Positions 8,192 to 16,603 of a stretch of 27,870 nucleotides of DNA are shown in pieces. Each line of letters begins with the position of its first letter. Position 1 is the stretch's first letter. Under the pieces are notes generated by a model. That model saw nothing but the letters and a program-made list of their open reading frames with translations, made no database searches and had not been told where the DNA came from. Source of the DNA: JANQLU01 sp964434955 (GTDB taxonomy: Bacteria > Planctomycetota > Planctomycetia > Pirellulales > Pirellulaceae); NCBI GenBank assembly GCA_964434955.1, contig CAYSXI010000052.1:1-27870 (forward strand). Reading direction: 5' to 3'. Both the position numbers and the translations under genes were made by a program.

Positions 8192-8707
8192 AGGCAACTC
8201 CGTTATCTAAAACAAACAAGTGATAGTCATCGCAAAATTGAGGCCAAAACGAAATCCATAAGAATTTGCGGGTTTAGCACCAGCGGATTCTCAAAATGAC
8301 CTCGAAAAATTCTCTTTTTGAGACTGACCGTTCAATTTGAAACAGAGGCAACTCAAAAAGGAACCGAATGCCAAAAATGCCGTGAATCAGTGTTGTCCAA
8401 TCCGTTTGTTCGTAGCTACCAGTTTCGTTAACGACGAACGATCAACCCGGGCCATGTCGGCAACCAATTTCACCAGACAAAAATGTCTCGCCGGTTAGGA
8501 AAGCCATTTCGCATCCGGAGGTCCAACTGAAGACAGAGCTTTGAAACGAAATCAAAAGGCTGTGCCTGGTTGTACACCCTGTGTTTTGCGTGAAATTGAC
8601 GACAAAGTGACGGGATGTCGGAAGTGAGAGTGGGAGGGCGATGATCCGGACCTCGTCTGATCCGTTTCATCTGATCAATTATTTATCGTCAGTTCGTTCC
8701 GTAAAGG
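8192..8707. other. 516-bp intergenic region
   Basis: I find no supported gene. A 66-residue minus-strand frame (8470-8670) lacks recognisable motifs. A 9-bp inverted repeat, CTTTTTGAG at 8314-8322 and CTCAAAAAG at 8352-8360, could form a hairpin with a 29-base loop. The promoter of the small minus-strand gene should lie near its left end. Confidence 0.5.
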
Positions 8708-9196
8708 TCAAATCGTTTCAAAATTTGGAATTAGCTCAACCGCAGATCCCAATTCGATTTCCCCGTCCTCAACCACGTAAGCGGTAATGCCTCCGTGCCC
8801 ACGCATGCTGTTATAACCCCCGGCGCCGAGGTTCTCCTCCATTCGACTACAAGGTGGACAGTTTCCGGTGCCGTAAAAGACGGCATTGCCAATACGAAAA
8901 TACTGTTCCTTGAGCGCGAGCAGGTTGATTCCGGAGACAACAATATTTCGCCGCAGCAGTCCTGGATCAATCTCTGGTTTTCCCAGGATGTGGCCGACAA
9001 CGCCGATATGTTCGCTTTGAATTAACGTGACCTGCCGCTTGGCGCCTTCACCACCGTTAAAATGATCCCCATCCAAGCCAACCGCTTTGGTCGCCCTAAC
9101 TGATTCGACTTTGTTTAATGGCTCACGTTTGGAAGGCCGTATCCCAATCCACTGGACGCTTCCTACTTGTGGCATGATTTCGAAAAGTTCTTTCAT
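8708..9196 (-). CDS. MOSC-domain protein
   Basis: A 162-residue protein consisting of a single MOSC domain (molybdenum cofactor sulfurase C-terminal type). It shows the family features GLDGDHF, the strand VTLIQSEHI, LLRRNIVVSGINL and, most tellingly, GTGNCPPCSRME followed by RGHGGITAYVVEDGEI. The first cysteine is in the position of the conserved MOSC cysteine, thought to carry sulfur or bind a ligand. Stand-alone MOSC proteins resemble YiiM, which reduces N-hydroxylated bases using molybdenum cofactor, but the role of this short form is not established. An ATG eight codons inside (9175) is an alternative start. It is co-oriented with the DinB-like gene upstream. Confidence 0.9.
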   Translation of the reverse strand: MKELFEIMPQVGSVQWIGIRPSKREPLNKVESVRATKAVGLDGDHFNGGEGAKRQVTLIQSEHIGVVGHILGKPEIDPGLLRRNIVVSGINLLALKEQYFRIGNAVFYGTGNCPPCSRMEENLGAGGYNSMRGHGGITAYVVEDGEIELGSAVELIPNFETI

Positions 9197-9307
9197 GGCA
9201 TCGCTTAAAGCTGGGGCAGATCTGGCAGAATTGATGAAATTTGGATCTTCATCTTCGATGATCGATGTTGAGATCTCAAGGTGCGGTCAGCAAAACGTCC
9301 AAACCGT

Positions 9308-9823
9308 TTACCACCGGCCAGCATAGGTCGAATCATATTCGCCGCCCGCCAATTCGGCCAATTCAAATTTTCGCTTTGCGATCTGCCGTAAGTGAAGCCA
9401 GTCGTGTGCGGTCCAGGCGGCCATGAGTTGGCCAGCTTTCAGAGGTCCAATATGCGGGTGCTGGTAGGTGCAATCCCAATCCGATTCGGGAGAAAGACTT
9501 TTCAGCCATTCGATCGAACGCTTTCGCTCATCGACGAATTTCTGGCGAACTTCGTTGAGATCTTGTTCGTTGTAGTTTCGATCCAACGCCCATTGCGGTG
9601 GATCGATGGGCGGCCATGGTTCAGTTGGATCGTTCAAAGTCATTTGAACTCGCAATCGAAAATCTTCCACTTCCTCATCAACAAGGTGAGCGGCGATTTC
9701 AAGGATCGACCAATTTCCACTTTCGGGCCGCCACCGCGCTTCCTCGATCGTGAGTGAAGAAGTTGTCGCTTCAAAAATCGGAATAAAGCTGGTCAGTGAC
9801 TCAATCGACTTTGCGAGGTTCAC
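9308..9823 (-). CDS. DinB-like putative metal-dependent hydrolase
   Basis: The product has 171 residues starting at a GTG at 9823, chosen because AGGGAG lies seven bases upstream and because the DinB-type four-helix domain begins there; the frame stays open to 10015 but that extension lacks helical character. The helices carry the histidines expected of the DinB/YfiT superfamily: AAHLVDEEVEDF after the first helix and TAHDWLHLRQI in the last. Such proteins bind a divalent metal with three histidines and some act as thiol transferases or hydrolases. No partner enzyme is adjacent, so activity is not assigned. It lies 111 bp upstream of the MOSC gene and could share its transcript. Confidence 0.85.
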   Translation of the reverse strand: MNLAKSIESLTSFIPIFEATTSSLTIEEARWRPESGNWSILEIAAHLVDEEVEDFRLRVQMTLNDPTEPWPPIDPPQWALDRNYNEQDLNEVRQKFVDERKRSIEWLKSLSPESDWDCTYQHPHIGPLKAGQLMAAWTAHDWLHLRQIAKRKFELAELAGGEYDSTYAGRW

Positions 9824-10125
9824 ATTTTTCTCCCTTTGCCCGTCGCGGGGGCCAAGCTGCCGCAGGTCAGGATTTACTGGAACGACTGACTTCCATTGAA
9901 AAGTTGGCGGCTTATTGTTGTCGAATTGTTGGGCCGCAATGTCAACCAACTTTGCCCAGTCACAGCGTTTTGTTCGCGTAGATTGGCGATTCCCGGATGA
10001 TTTGCTGGCAAGCACTTGAAGTTGGGGCGCCGGTGTGGGATCATTTTTGGTGGATTTTGCCCCCTTTTTGAGTCTCTATTGGCTGTTGATTTTGGGGGCC
10101 CGGAGATCAAAGGAACAAATAATAG
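9824..10125. other. Divergent intergenic region before hisA
   Basis: About 300 bp separate the divergent DinB-like gene and hisA. The minus strand carries the AGGGAG ribosome site for the DinB-like gene at its left end, and the plus strand an AAAGGA site about 11 bases before hisA. I see no histidine-rich leader peptide, attenuator or other gene. Confidence 0.55.
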
Positions 10126-10887
10126 ATGCAGATTTGGCCCGCAATCGATATCCGTGACGGTAAATGTGTTCGCCTGGCGCAAGGCGACTATTCTGCTGAA
10201 ACTGTTTACGGATCCGATCCGGCGGACATGGCCCAGCGGTGGGCAACGGATGGCGCCAGTGGCTTGCACATCGTCGATCTCGACGGCGCCCGAAACGGTA
10301 GTCCCGTGAATCGGGATCAGATTGAAGCAATCACCCGCGAACTGGATATTCCTTGCCAGGTTGGCGGCGGTATTCGAGACGAATCGACCATCGTTGAAAT
10401 GATGGAATTGGGCGTGAAGCGTCTTGTGATTGGAACCAAAGCCCTCCGCGATCGCGAATGGTTGGAATCCATGGCCGAAAAGTACCACGGTGTGCTGTTG
10501 GTCGGAATTGACGCTCGCGATGGGAAAGTTGCAACCAACGGTTGGGAACAGATTTCGGACACGATGGCTGTCGATTTCGTTCGACAAATCAATCATTTGC
10601 CGTTGGCTGGAATCATTTTTACAGACATTGCACGTGACGGAATGCTGGAAGGTCCAAACTTCCAGGCAATGGGAGAAGTCGTCGAAGCTTCTCGGATCCC
10701 GGTCATTGCATCGGGTGGCGTTACAACTGCTAACGACGTGGAACAATTGAGCCGTTTGGGCTTGGATGGTTGCATTGTCGGGCGCAGTCTCTACGAAGGT
10801 CGTTTGACTCTGATCGAAGCAATGGAGGCCGCGAATCGGGCAATTTCAACAGGAATGGCGGAGAGTCCGCCAGAGCCAACGACTTAA
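10126..10887 (+). CDS. hisA: Phosphoribosylformimino-AICAR isomerase HisA
   Basis: This TIM-barrel enzyme catalyses the fourth step of histidine synthesis, the Amadori-type isomerisation of ProFAR to PRFAR in the cytoplasm. The 253-residue product opens with IWPAIDIRDGKCVRL, placing the catalytic base at D8. The second catalytic aspartate is D129 in VGIDARDG. The two phosphate-binding halves are visible as QVGGGIR and IASGGV, with the partner strands FTDIARDGM and CIVGRSLYEG. Length and motifs are typical. It stands away from other his genes, with an EF-G-like gene 98 bp downstream on the same strand. The C terminus carries a short Ser/Pro/Glu tail. PriA-type dual specificity is not suggested but cannot be excluded from sequence alone. 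Confidence 0.96.
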   Translation: MQIWPAIDIRDGKCVRLAQGDYSAETVYGSDPADMAQRWATDGASGLHIVDLDGARNGSPVNRDQIEAITRELDIPCQVGGGIRDESTIVEMMELGVKRLVIGTKALRDREWLESMAEKYHGVLLVGIDARDGKVATNGWEQISDTMAVDFVRQINHLPLAGIIFTDIARDGMLEGPNFQAMGEVVEASRIPVIASGGVTTANDVEQLSRLGLDGCIVGRSLYEGRLTLIEAMEAANRAISTGMAESPPEPTT

Positions 10888-10985
10888 CGTTTGGCACTGT
10901 TGCAGCTTCGTGGACTTTCTTCTTTTTCGACCAATCGTTTTATTCGTCATCAATTCAGTATCGATAAATAGTAAGAGGTAATCCT

Positions 10986-13076
10986 ATGGCAAACGTGGAA
11001 TCCACTCGCAACCTTGTGCTTTGCGGTCACGGTTCGTCAGGCAAGACTACGATGGCTGACTCGTTTCTGACCGTGACCGGAACGGTAAAAGGACCTCTGA
11101 GCGTTGATGATGAAACCAGCATTTGCGATTTTGACCCCGAGGAAAAATCTCACAAGTATTCCATCGAAGCTGCCAATATCCACTTCTCTCATGGCGGCAA
11201 AAACTTCAACGTCGTTGACACACCCGGCTACCCGGACTTCATTGGCCAAACCATTGGCTCGTTCTACGGCACCGACACCGCGATGGTGGTGATCAACGCC
11301 CAATCGGGAATTGAGGTCAACACCCGGCGCGTTTTCCAGGAAGCCGAAAAGGCTGGCATCGGGCGAATGATCGCCATCAACAAGATGGATGGCGACAACA
11401 TCGACTTTCCTCAGCTCGTCTCCGACATTCAGGAAATGTGGGGAAACAATTGCGTATTGCTTAATGTTCCGGTCGGATCCGGTGCCGACTTCAAAGGCGT
11501 AATCAGTACCTTGAATGTGCCAGACGATACTTCGGGTGCACTCGTTGATCCTGCCGAGATCAGCGATCCGCTTCTTGAATCGATCATTGAAGTGGATGAC
11601 GAAGTGATGGAGCGTTACTTCGAAGGACAAAAACCGAGCGATGCCGAACTTTCAAAGCTGATTGTCCAGGCGGTCAAGTCGGGAACCCTGATTCCAATCG
11701 TTTGCTGCAGCGCGAAAACACAGGTCGGTATCCAGGAACTTTTGGACGCGGTTTGCCTTTGCGGTCTTGCGCCAACGGACGTCGATCGGGTCGCGACCAA
11801 AGACGGGGAAGAAGTGGCGATCGAGAATGATCCAAATGGTCCTTTGGTCGGTCGCGTCTTCCGCACGCGCGTCGACCCGTTCGTTCAAAAACTAAGTTTC
11901 ATCCGGATTTATTCCGGTTCGCTCAAACGCGACGATAGCATTCCGGTTTCGACTTCTCGAAAGCCAATCAAGATGGGCCCTCTGCTTTCGATACAGGGCG
12001 AGACAACCGAAGCCATCGATTCGGCTGGCCCTGGCGATATCGTTGCGGTTGCCAAGATGGACGACCTTCAAACGGGAACGGTGCTTGGCGAATTCGAGTT
12101 GAACGAAATCAAGTTTCCGATGCCGATGGTATCCCTGGCGGTTTCACCCAAGAGTCGCGGTGACGAAACGAAACTTTCAGGTGCACTGAACAAGGTCGTC
12201 ACCGAAGATCCGACATTCATCCTCGATCGGGATGTCCAGACCAAAGAATTGGTCATGACAGGCATGAGCGATCTTCACTTGTCGGTGATCCAGGAAAAAC
12301 TGATTCGTCGTGATAAGTTGGAAGTCGAAACGAAAGAGCCACGGATCGCATTCCGTGAAACGATCCAGGCCAATGCGGACGGCAGTTATCGCCACAAGAA
12401 ACAATCCGGTGGTCGCGGTCAGTTTGGTGAAGTGCACATTCGCATGTTCCCGCTCCCTCGCGGAACCAAAATCGAAGACTACGCCACCAAAGATCGCTTC
12501 AATTCGATGAAGGAATTTCATTACGATGAGAAAGCCAATTTTCTCTGGGTGGATTCCATTGTGGGTGGGGTCATTCCCGGTAACTTCATGCCAGCGGTCG
12601 GGAAAGGATTTGCCGAACGAATTGAGGGCGGCGTGATCGCTGGATACCCGGTGCAGGATGTTTGCGTCGAAGTTCATTTCGGTAAATACCACGATGTGGA
12701 TAGTAGCGAGGCGGCATTCAAGACCGCGGCTCGAAATGCCTTCAAAGAAGTTTTCGAAAGCGCCCGCCCAAGTCTTTTGGAACCGGTCGTGAAGCTGGAC
12801 ATCACCGTACCAGAAGCAAACGTCGGCGATGTTTACAGCGATATGTCCGGACGAGGTGGACGGGTTTCCGGTAGCGATCCCGCCGGTGGAAACTTTACGA
12901 CGGTTCACTGCGAAGTACCGCTTCGTGAAGTCACGACTTATTCTCGCTCGCTTTCAAGTATGACCGGAGGCATGGGCTCCTACACCATGGAGTTCAGTCA
13001 TTACGATGTGATGCCAGCAAATATTCAGCAGCAAGTCGTCTCCAAAGCAACCGTGAAGGACGACGACGACGAGTGA
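10986..13076 (+). CDS. EF-G-like translational GTPase (EF-G paralogue)
   Basis: A 696-residue EF-G-type protein with the full five-domain layout. The P-loop is GHGSSGKT (14-21) instead of the AHIDAGKT of housekeeping EF-G. Switch II is DTPGYPDF, with Y82 where canonical EF-G has the catalytic histidine. NKMD (132-135) is the guanine-specificity motif. In switch I the usual RGITI threonine is replaced by serine (HKYSI, S59). These features match the EF-G-2/FusA2-like group, whose members bind GTP but have poorly defined roles. Domain IV contains the GGRGQFGEV strand. The tail ends in DDDDE. A ribosome site (AGAGGT) lies seven bases before the ATG. It may be co-transcribed with hisA and ends at a strong terminator. 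It is probably not the sole fusA. Confidence 0.93.
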   Translation: MANVESTRNLVLCGHGSSGKTTMADSFLTVTGTVKGPLSVDDETSICDFDPEEKSHKYSIEAANIHFSHGGKNFNVVDTPGYPDFIGQTIGSFYGTDTAMVVINAQSGIEVNTRRVFQEAEKAGIGRMIAINKMDGDNIDFPQLVSDIQEMWGNNCVLLNVPVGSGADFKGVISTLNVPDDTSGALVDPAEISDPLLESIIEVDDEVMERYFEGQKPSDAELSKLIVQAVKSGTLIPIVCCSAKTQVGIQELLDAVCLCGLAPTDVDRVATKDGEEVAIENDPNGPLVGRVFRTRVDPFVQKLSFIRIYSGSLKRDDSIPVSTSRKPIKMGPLLSIQGETTEAIDSAGPGDIVAVAKMDDLQTGTVLGEFELNEIKFPMPMVSLAVSPKSRGDETKLSGALNKVVTEDPTFILDRDVQTKELVMTGMSDLHLSVIQEKLIRRDKLEVETKEPRIAFRETIQANADGSYRHKKQSGGRGQFGEVHIRMFPLPRGTKIEDYATKDRFNSMKEFHYDEKANFLWVDSIVGGVIPGNFMPAVGKGFAERIEGGVIAGYPVQDVCVEVHFGKYHDVDSSEAAFKTAARNAFKEVFESARPSLLEPVVKLDITVPEANVGDVYSDMSGRGGRVSGSDPAGGNFTTVHCEVPLREVTTYSRSLSSMTGGMGSYTMEFSHYDVMPANIQQQVVSKATVKDDDDE

Positions 13077-13102
13077 GATCAATCGTTGAAAACAAGCGAC
13101 TC

Positions 13103-13133
13103 AACCCGGCGCCTCAGGCGGCCGGGTTTTTTT
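13103..13133 (+). terminator. Rho-independent terminator after the EF-G-like gene
   Basis: AACCCGGC (13103-13110) pairs with GCCGGGTT (13121-13128), with an inner GCC/GGC pairing that leaves a small bulge. Seven T residues end at 13133, only four bases before the next ATG. Confidence 0.9.
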
Positions 13134-13137
13134 AATC

Positions 13138-14273
13138 ATGAACGTGCTCAACCTTCAACCATTTTGGGGCGGCAGTCATCGCGATTTTTCCGAAGGCTGG
13201 CAGGCGTTTGGCCAATGGAGTTGGGAAAACTGGGCACTTCCGGATCGCCATTGGAAATGGCGGATGCGTCATTCTGCGATTGAGTTTGCGAATCGGTGTT
13301 GTGGTTCGGACGCCCGGAAGTTTGATGTCGTGTTTGCCACGGACATGATGAACTTGGCCGAATGGAAAGGTCTGGCTGGCTGCGAATGGGCAAAGCTGCC
13401 GACGGTATTTTACTTTCATGAAAACCAATTTGAGTATCCCAACCAAAAGGAGCAGGAGCGGGATCTGCATTTTGGATTCACAAACCTGGTATCGGCAATC
13501 GCGGCGGATGAAGTCTGGTTCAACTCGGAATTTAATCGTGACTCCTTCCTGGGGCATGTCGAGCAGAACGCCGCACGTTGGCCGGACTTTGTTCCCTGGC
13601 AACGAATCAAGGATTTGCAAGGGAAGTCATTCGTCATGTACCCGGGAATCGAAGAACCCAAAACTTCCACAGTCATACCAAATTCGGAACCCCCGCATCT
13701 GGTCTGGGCAGCGCGCTGGGAACACGACAAAAACCCGGCCGAGTTTCTCGCCGCACTGCGACTGCTTCGAAATCGAAACATCGAATTTTGCTTGAGCGTG
13801 GTTGGGCCGTCCTATCGGCAAGTCCCGGAGGCTTTTGGTCAGATCAGAAGCGAATTCGATCGGCAAATTAAATACTGGGGTTACCAGGGTTCAAAAGAAG
13901 ATTATTGGAAAGTCCTACGCCAAGCGGACGTGTTTGTGTCGACGGCTCAGCATGAATTTTTTGGAATCTCACTTTTTGAGTCCATGGCATCCGGGTGTGT
14001 CCCAGTTTTGCCGAATCGGCTCGTATTCCCCGAGAATCTCANNNNNNNNNNGGCGCCTCCAAACCTTCGGATTTCCTTTACGAAAACTCACCTCAATCGT
14101 TGGCCGAAAAATTGGCGCATTGGATTTCGAAAGCGAGAAGCAATAGCGCCGAATTTCACGGAATCCAAGATTGGTTCGAGGAGAAAGTGAGATCAAGAGT
14201 TCTCTGGTCGAAACGCGCAGAGGAATTTGATGATCGGCTGAAGAAACTGGCTGATTCACATCATCAAGAATGA
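13138..14273 (+). CDS. DUF3524 glycosyltransferase, tRNA-queuosine mannosyltransferase-like (gap inside)
   Basis: The N terminus (LNLQPFWGGSHRDF, then HWKWRMRHSAI) is the DUF3524 signature, followed by TDMMNLAEW and FYFHENQFEYP. The second half has GT-B features: a WAARWEHDKNP strand, VGPSY, and HEFFGISLFESMASGCVPVLPNRL, the nucleotide-sugar site. Characterised animal relatives (GTDC1/QTMAN) mannosylate queuosine in tRNA-Asp; a similar tRNA role here is inference. Ten Ns at 14042-14051 interrupt the gene. The coding frame before the gap continues in a different frame after it (KPSDFLYEN onward), so the missing length should be 2 modulo 3 and the frame change is an assembly effect, not a mutation. 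No ribosome site precedes the ATG, which follows a terminator. The 3' end overlaps the convergent permease gene by 10 bp. Confidence 0.88.
14042..14051. other. Assembly gap (10 N)
   Basis: Ten undetermined bases mark a scaffold join inside the glycosyltransferase gene. Frames on the two sides agree only if the true number of missing bases is 2 modulo 3. Confidence 0.99.
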
Positions 14274-15484
14274 TCGAGCGGTTCCCGGACTTCGTAGCCG
14301 GCGTTCCCGATGGTTTCCTTGATCTCCTTCAGGTCACAATCGCCCATCACTTGAACCAGATCATTCTTTAAATCCACGTGAACAGATTCGACGTTTTCCA
14401 ATTGGCCAATTGCCCGCTGAATCGCATTGGCACAATTCTCACAGTGCATGCCGTCGACAGTGAGTTGTTTGCCTTCGTCTTGCGCAAATTCCGGTACGTT
14501 CTTGAAAAACTTGGCCCAAAGGGCTTCCGCAGCAAAGCCCACGAAAATAAGGCTCAGTAAAACCGCGGAAACCTGTTCCCACCAGCGAACTTCATGAGCA
14601 AGATGGTCGTGACCGTGAGACAGGTTCGCGATGTTTGAGGGAATGATCCATTCGAATAGAAAGGCAAACGCCATGCTGCCGATAACGATCGTCAGTAGAT
14701 AGACGCCCGTTGTTCTCCAGCCGAACTTTCCGAGCAAGGCGGAGATCGTCGCGATATTGGTGGCGGGACCCGCCATCAGGAATACGAGGGCAACCGAAAC
14801 TGGCATTCCACTCGAAACCAGTGCCCAGGCAATGGGAACCGAAGCCGTTGCACAGACATACAAAGGAGTCGAAATCAAAAGCACCAGGCAAAGTGAGAGA
14901 AGCAAACCGTATTCGTTAATGACCTCAAATGTCGACGGCGGAACAAATTGCGTGATGGCCGCGGAAACAAAAACGCCAGCAATTAACCAAAGCCAGATCG
15001 ATTGCAAGATTTCTTTGCCATGCTCGTAAAAGTCACGAACGCCCCGCCGGGTTGTGGCCCGATCCGGTTGTTGGATTTCCTCATGTTTCTCAGGCTCGAT
15101 GATGTCGGTCATCCATCCGCCGATGACTCCCGTGATTGCGGCGGCGCCGATTTTAAAAAGTGCGAACGGCCAGCCAAGAAAAGAAGCAGCGACCAGAATG
15201 GAGTCCACTCCGGTTTGCGGTGTGCTGATCAGGAAACCAACCGTCGAACCGCGACTTGCGCCATTTTTTCTCAATCCAATTCCCGCGGGAATCACGCCGC
15301 AGGAACACAAAGGAAGCGGAACACCGATCAAGACGGCTTTGGCAACTCCGGAGCGTCCCCGCATGGCTCTTTCCAGGAACCCTGCCGGCAGCAAAACGTG
15401 GATCAGGCCGGCAATCGCCGTTCCAACCAACATCCAGGGTGCCAAGAGGCACATGGTCATCCAGATTGCGGCAAGGTAATCCAC
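14264..15484 (-). CDS. SO_0444-type Cu/Zn efflux permease with fused HMA domain
   Basis: A 406-residue membrane protein of the DUF318/ArsP-like permease family. Several transmembrane helices include the family hallmark PLCSCGVIPAG near residue 60 and STPQTGVDS, repeated in spirit as LISTPLYVCATASVPIA and AGPATNIAT in the second half. A histidine-rich loop, HGHDHLAH, follows the eighth or so helix. Residues about 340-406 form a heavy-metal-associated domain with GMHCENC (CxxC near 347-350). The family is linked to copper or zinc export; the HMA domain presumably delivers or senses metal. The start is a GTG at 15484 without a clear ribosome site; an ATG at 15460 is possible. It is divergent from cysE and converges with the glycosyltransferase, overlapping it by 10 bp. 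Confidence 0.9.
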   Translation of the reverse strand: MDYLAAIWMTMCLLAPWMLVGTAIAGLIHVLLPAGFLERAMRGRSGVAKAVLIGVPLPLCSCGVIPAGIGLRKNGASRGSTVGFLISTPQTGVDSILVAASFLGWPFALFKIGAAAITGVIGGWMTDIIEPEKHEEIQQPDRATTRRGVRDFYEHGKEILQSIWLWLIAGVFVSAAITQFVPPSTFEVINEYGLLLSLCLVLLISTPLYVCATASVPIAWALVSSGMPVSVALVFLMAGPATNIATISALLGKFGWRTTGVYLLTIVIGSMAFAFLFEWIIPSNIANLSHGHDHLAHEVRWWEQVSAVLLSLIFVGFAAEALWAKFFKNVPEFAQDEGKQLTVDGMHCENCANAIQRAIGQLENVESVHVDLKNDLVQVMGDCDLKEIKETIGNAGYEVREPLDHS

Positions 15485-15657
15485 GAGCTTGTTTCAAAAA
15501 TGGTGGGAGTCAGTTTGAATTTAACGTTGGCAGTTGCCTTCTGACAATAGGAATTCGATCACGGACGGACGCGCTAAATCAACGGCTAAAGCTCCCCGTT
15601 ACAAGCAACCGAATTTTGCTAAATTGATCGAAGTAAGCCATAAGCTGGGGCAACACC

Positions 15658-16587
15658 ATGTCAAACGACACTCAGAAACATTCTAAAATCAACAAGGCGC
15701 GAGAGCGACTTGTCGAAGAACTTGGTCGCGCGCCTTCGTCTGTTTCGGGAACCGAAGAGGAACTTCCGAGTTGGTCGCAGATCGAGTCCTTTTGCCGGGA
15801 GCTTTTTCGGACGACGTTTTTGACAACCAACACGGATGGTGATCCAAATGGCTTTGAATCTCAAGTCGAGAAAATGGTGCTGGACTTGGATTCGCTTCTC
15901 CAAACGTCGCTTCAACTGGATACGGAACAAAGCAGCCATGAAATCGAAGGGCGAAAAGCCGAGGTGATTTCGGATTTTTTGAACCGATTCAATGACCTAC
16001 GGCAAATGCTCTTTGATGATGTCGCATTTGCCTTTTCGGAAGATCCCGCGTGCAAAAGTCAGACCGAAGTGATTCTGGCTTATCCGGGGATCCTTGCAAC
16101 AACCGTCTATCGCTTTGCCCATGAATTGTTTCGACTCAAGATTCCCTTGATCGCGCGAATGATGTCCGAGTGGGCGCATCAACAAACCGGCATCGATATC
16201 CATCCGGGCGCCATCATCGGACGAAGGTTGTTCATCGATCACGGTACGGGAGTGGTCATCGGCGAAACGGCTCAGATCGGAGATCAAGTCAAAATCTATC
16301 AGGGGGTTACACTTGGCGCCATTAGTTTTGAACGAGATGAAAACGGAAAGATCATCCCCGGTTTGAAAAGGCATCCAACCATCGAAGACAACGTCGTTAT
16401 CTACGCGGGTGCTACGGTTCTCGGGGGGCGGACGACCGTTGGGCAAGGTAGCGTTATCGGCTCCAATGTTTGGCTGACCAAGAGCATCGAACCCAATACG
16501 ACGGTCGTCATGGAGAAACCCAAGCTGCGAATGCGAACCGGAAGCGGCGACGACGAGTTTGACGGCTTGGGCCATTTCTCAATTTAG
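15658..16587 (+). CDS. cysE: Serine O-acetyltransferase (long form)
   Basis: This enzyme acetylates serine with acetyl-CoA, the first step of cysteine synthesis. The 309-residue product has an alpha-helical N-terminal region (about 1-165) followed by a left-handed hexapeptide-repeat helix. TGIDIHPGAIIG contains the catalytic D180 and FIDHGTGVVIGETA the catalytic H195. IYQGVTLGA and KRHPTIEDNVVIYAGATVLGG complete the active site and CoA-binding coils. The chain ends in an acidic segment and a terminal isoleucine, as in CysE proteins that insert their C terminus into cysteine synthase (CysK). It is longer than E. coli CysE at the N terminus, resembling the SAT/EpsC long type. It is transcribed alone from the 170-bp divergent region. 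An upstream GGGG may act as ribosome site. Confidence 0.95.
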   Translation: MSNDTQKHSKINKARERLVEELGRAPSSVSGTEEELPSWSQIESFCRELFRTTFLTTNTDGDPNGFESQVEKMVLDLDSLLQTSLQLDTEQSSHEIEGRKAEVISDFLNRFNDLRQMLFDDVAFAFSEDPACKSQTEVILAYPGILATTVYRFAHELFRLKIPLIARMMSEWAHQQTGIDIHPGAIIGRRLFIDHGTGVVIGETAQIGDQVKIYQGVTLGAISFERDENGKIIPGLKRHPTIEDNVVIYAGATVLGGRTTVGQGSVIGSNVWLTKSIEPNTTVVMEKPKLRMRTGSGDDEFDGLGHFSI

Positions 16588-16603
16588 CTTGCCGTCAATT
16601 TTT
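16561..16603 (+). terminator. Possible weak terminator at the cysE stop
   Basis: GACGGC (16561-16566) can pair with GCCGTC (16591-16596), followed by AATTTTT. The stem is only six base pairs and the loop is 24 bases containing the stop codon, so this is a weak candidate. Confidence 0.3.

Noticed and set aside
8470..8670. 66-residue minus-strand frame as a gene or transposon remnant
   Set aside because: No motif, ribosome site or inverted-repeat boundary supports it.
9824..10015. N-terminal extension of the DinB-like protein
   Set aside because: The GTG at 9823 has a strong ribosome site and the domain begins there.
14041..14190. Continuation of the glycosyltransferase in its first frame through the Ns
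   Set aside because: The peptide after the gap in that frame has no family similarity, while another frame does; the break is an assembly gap.
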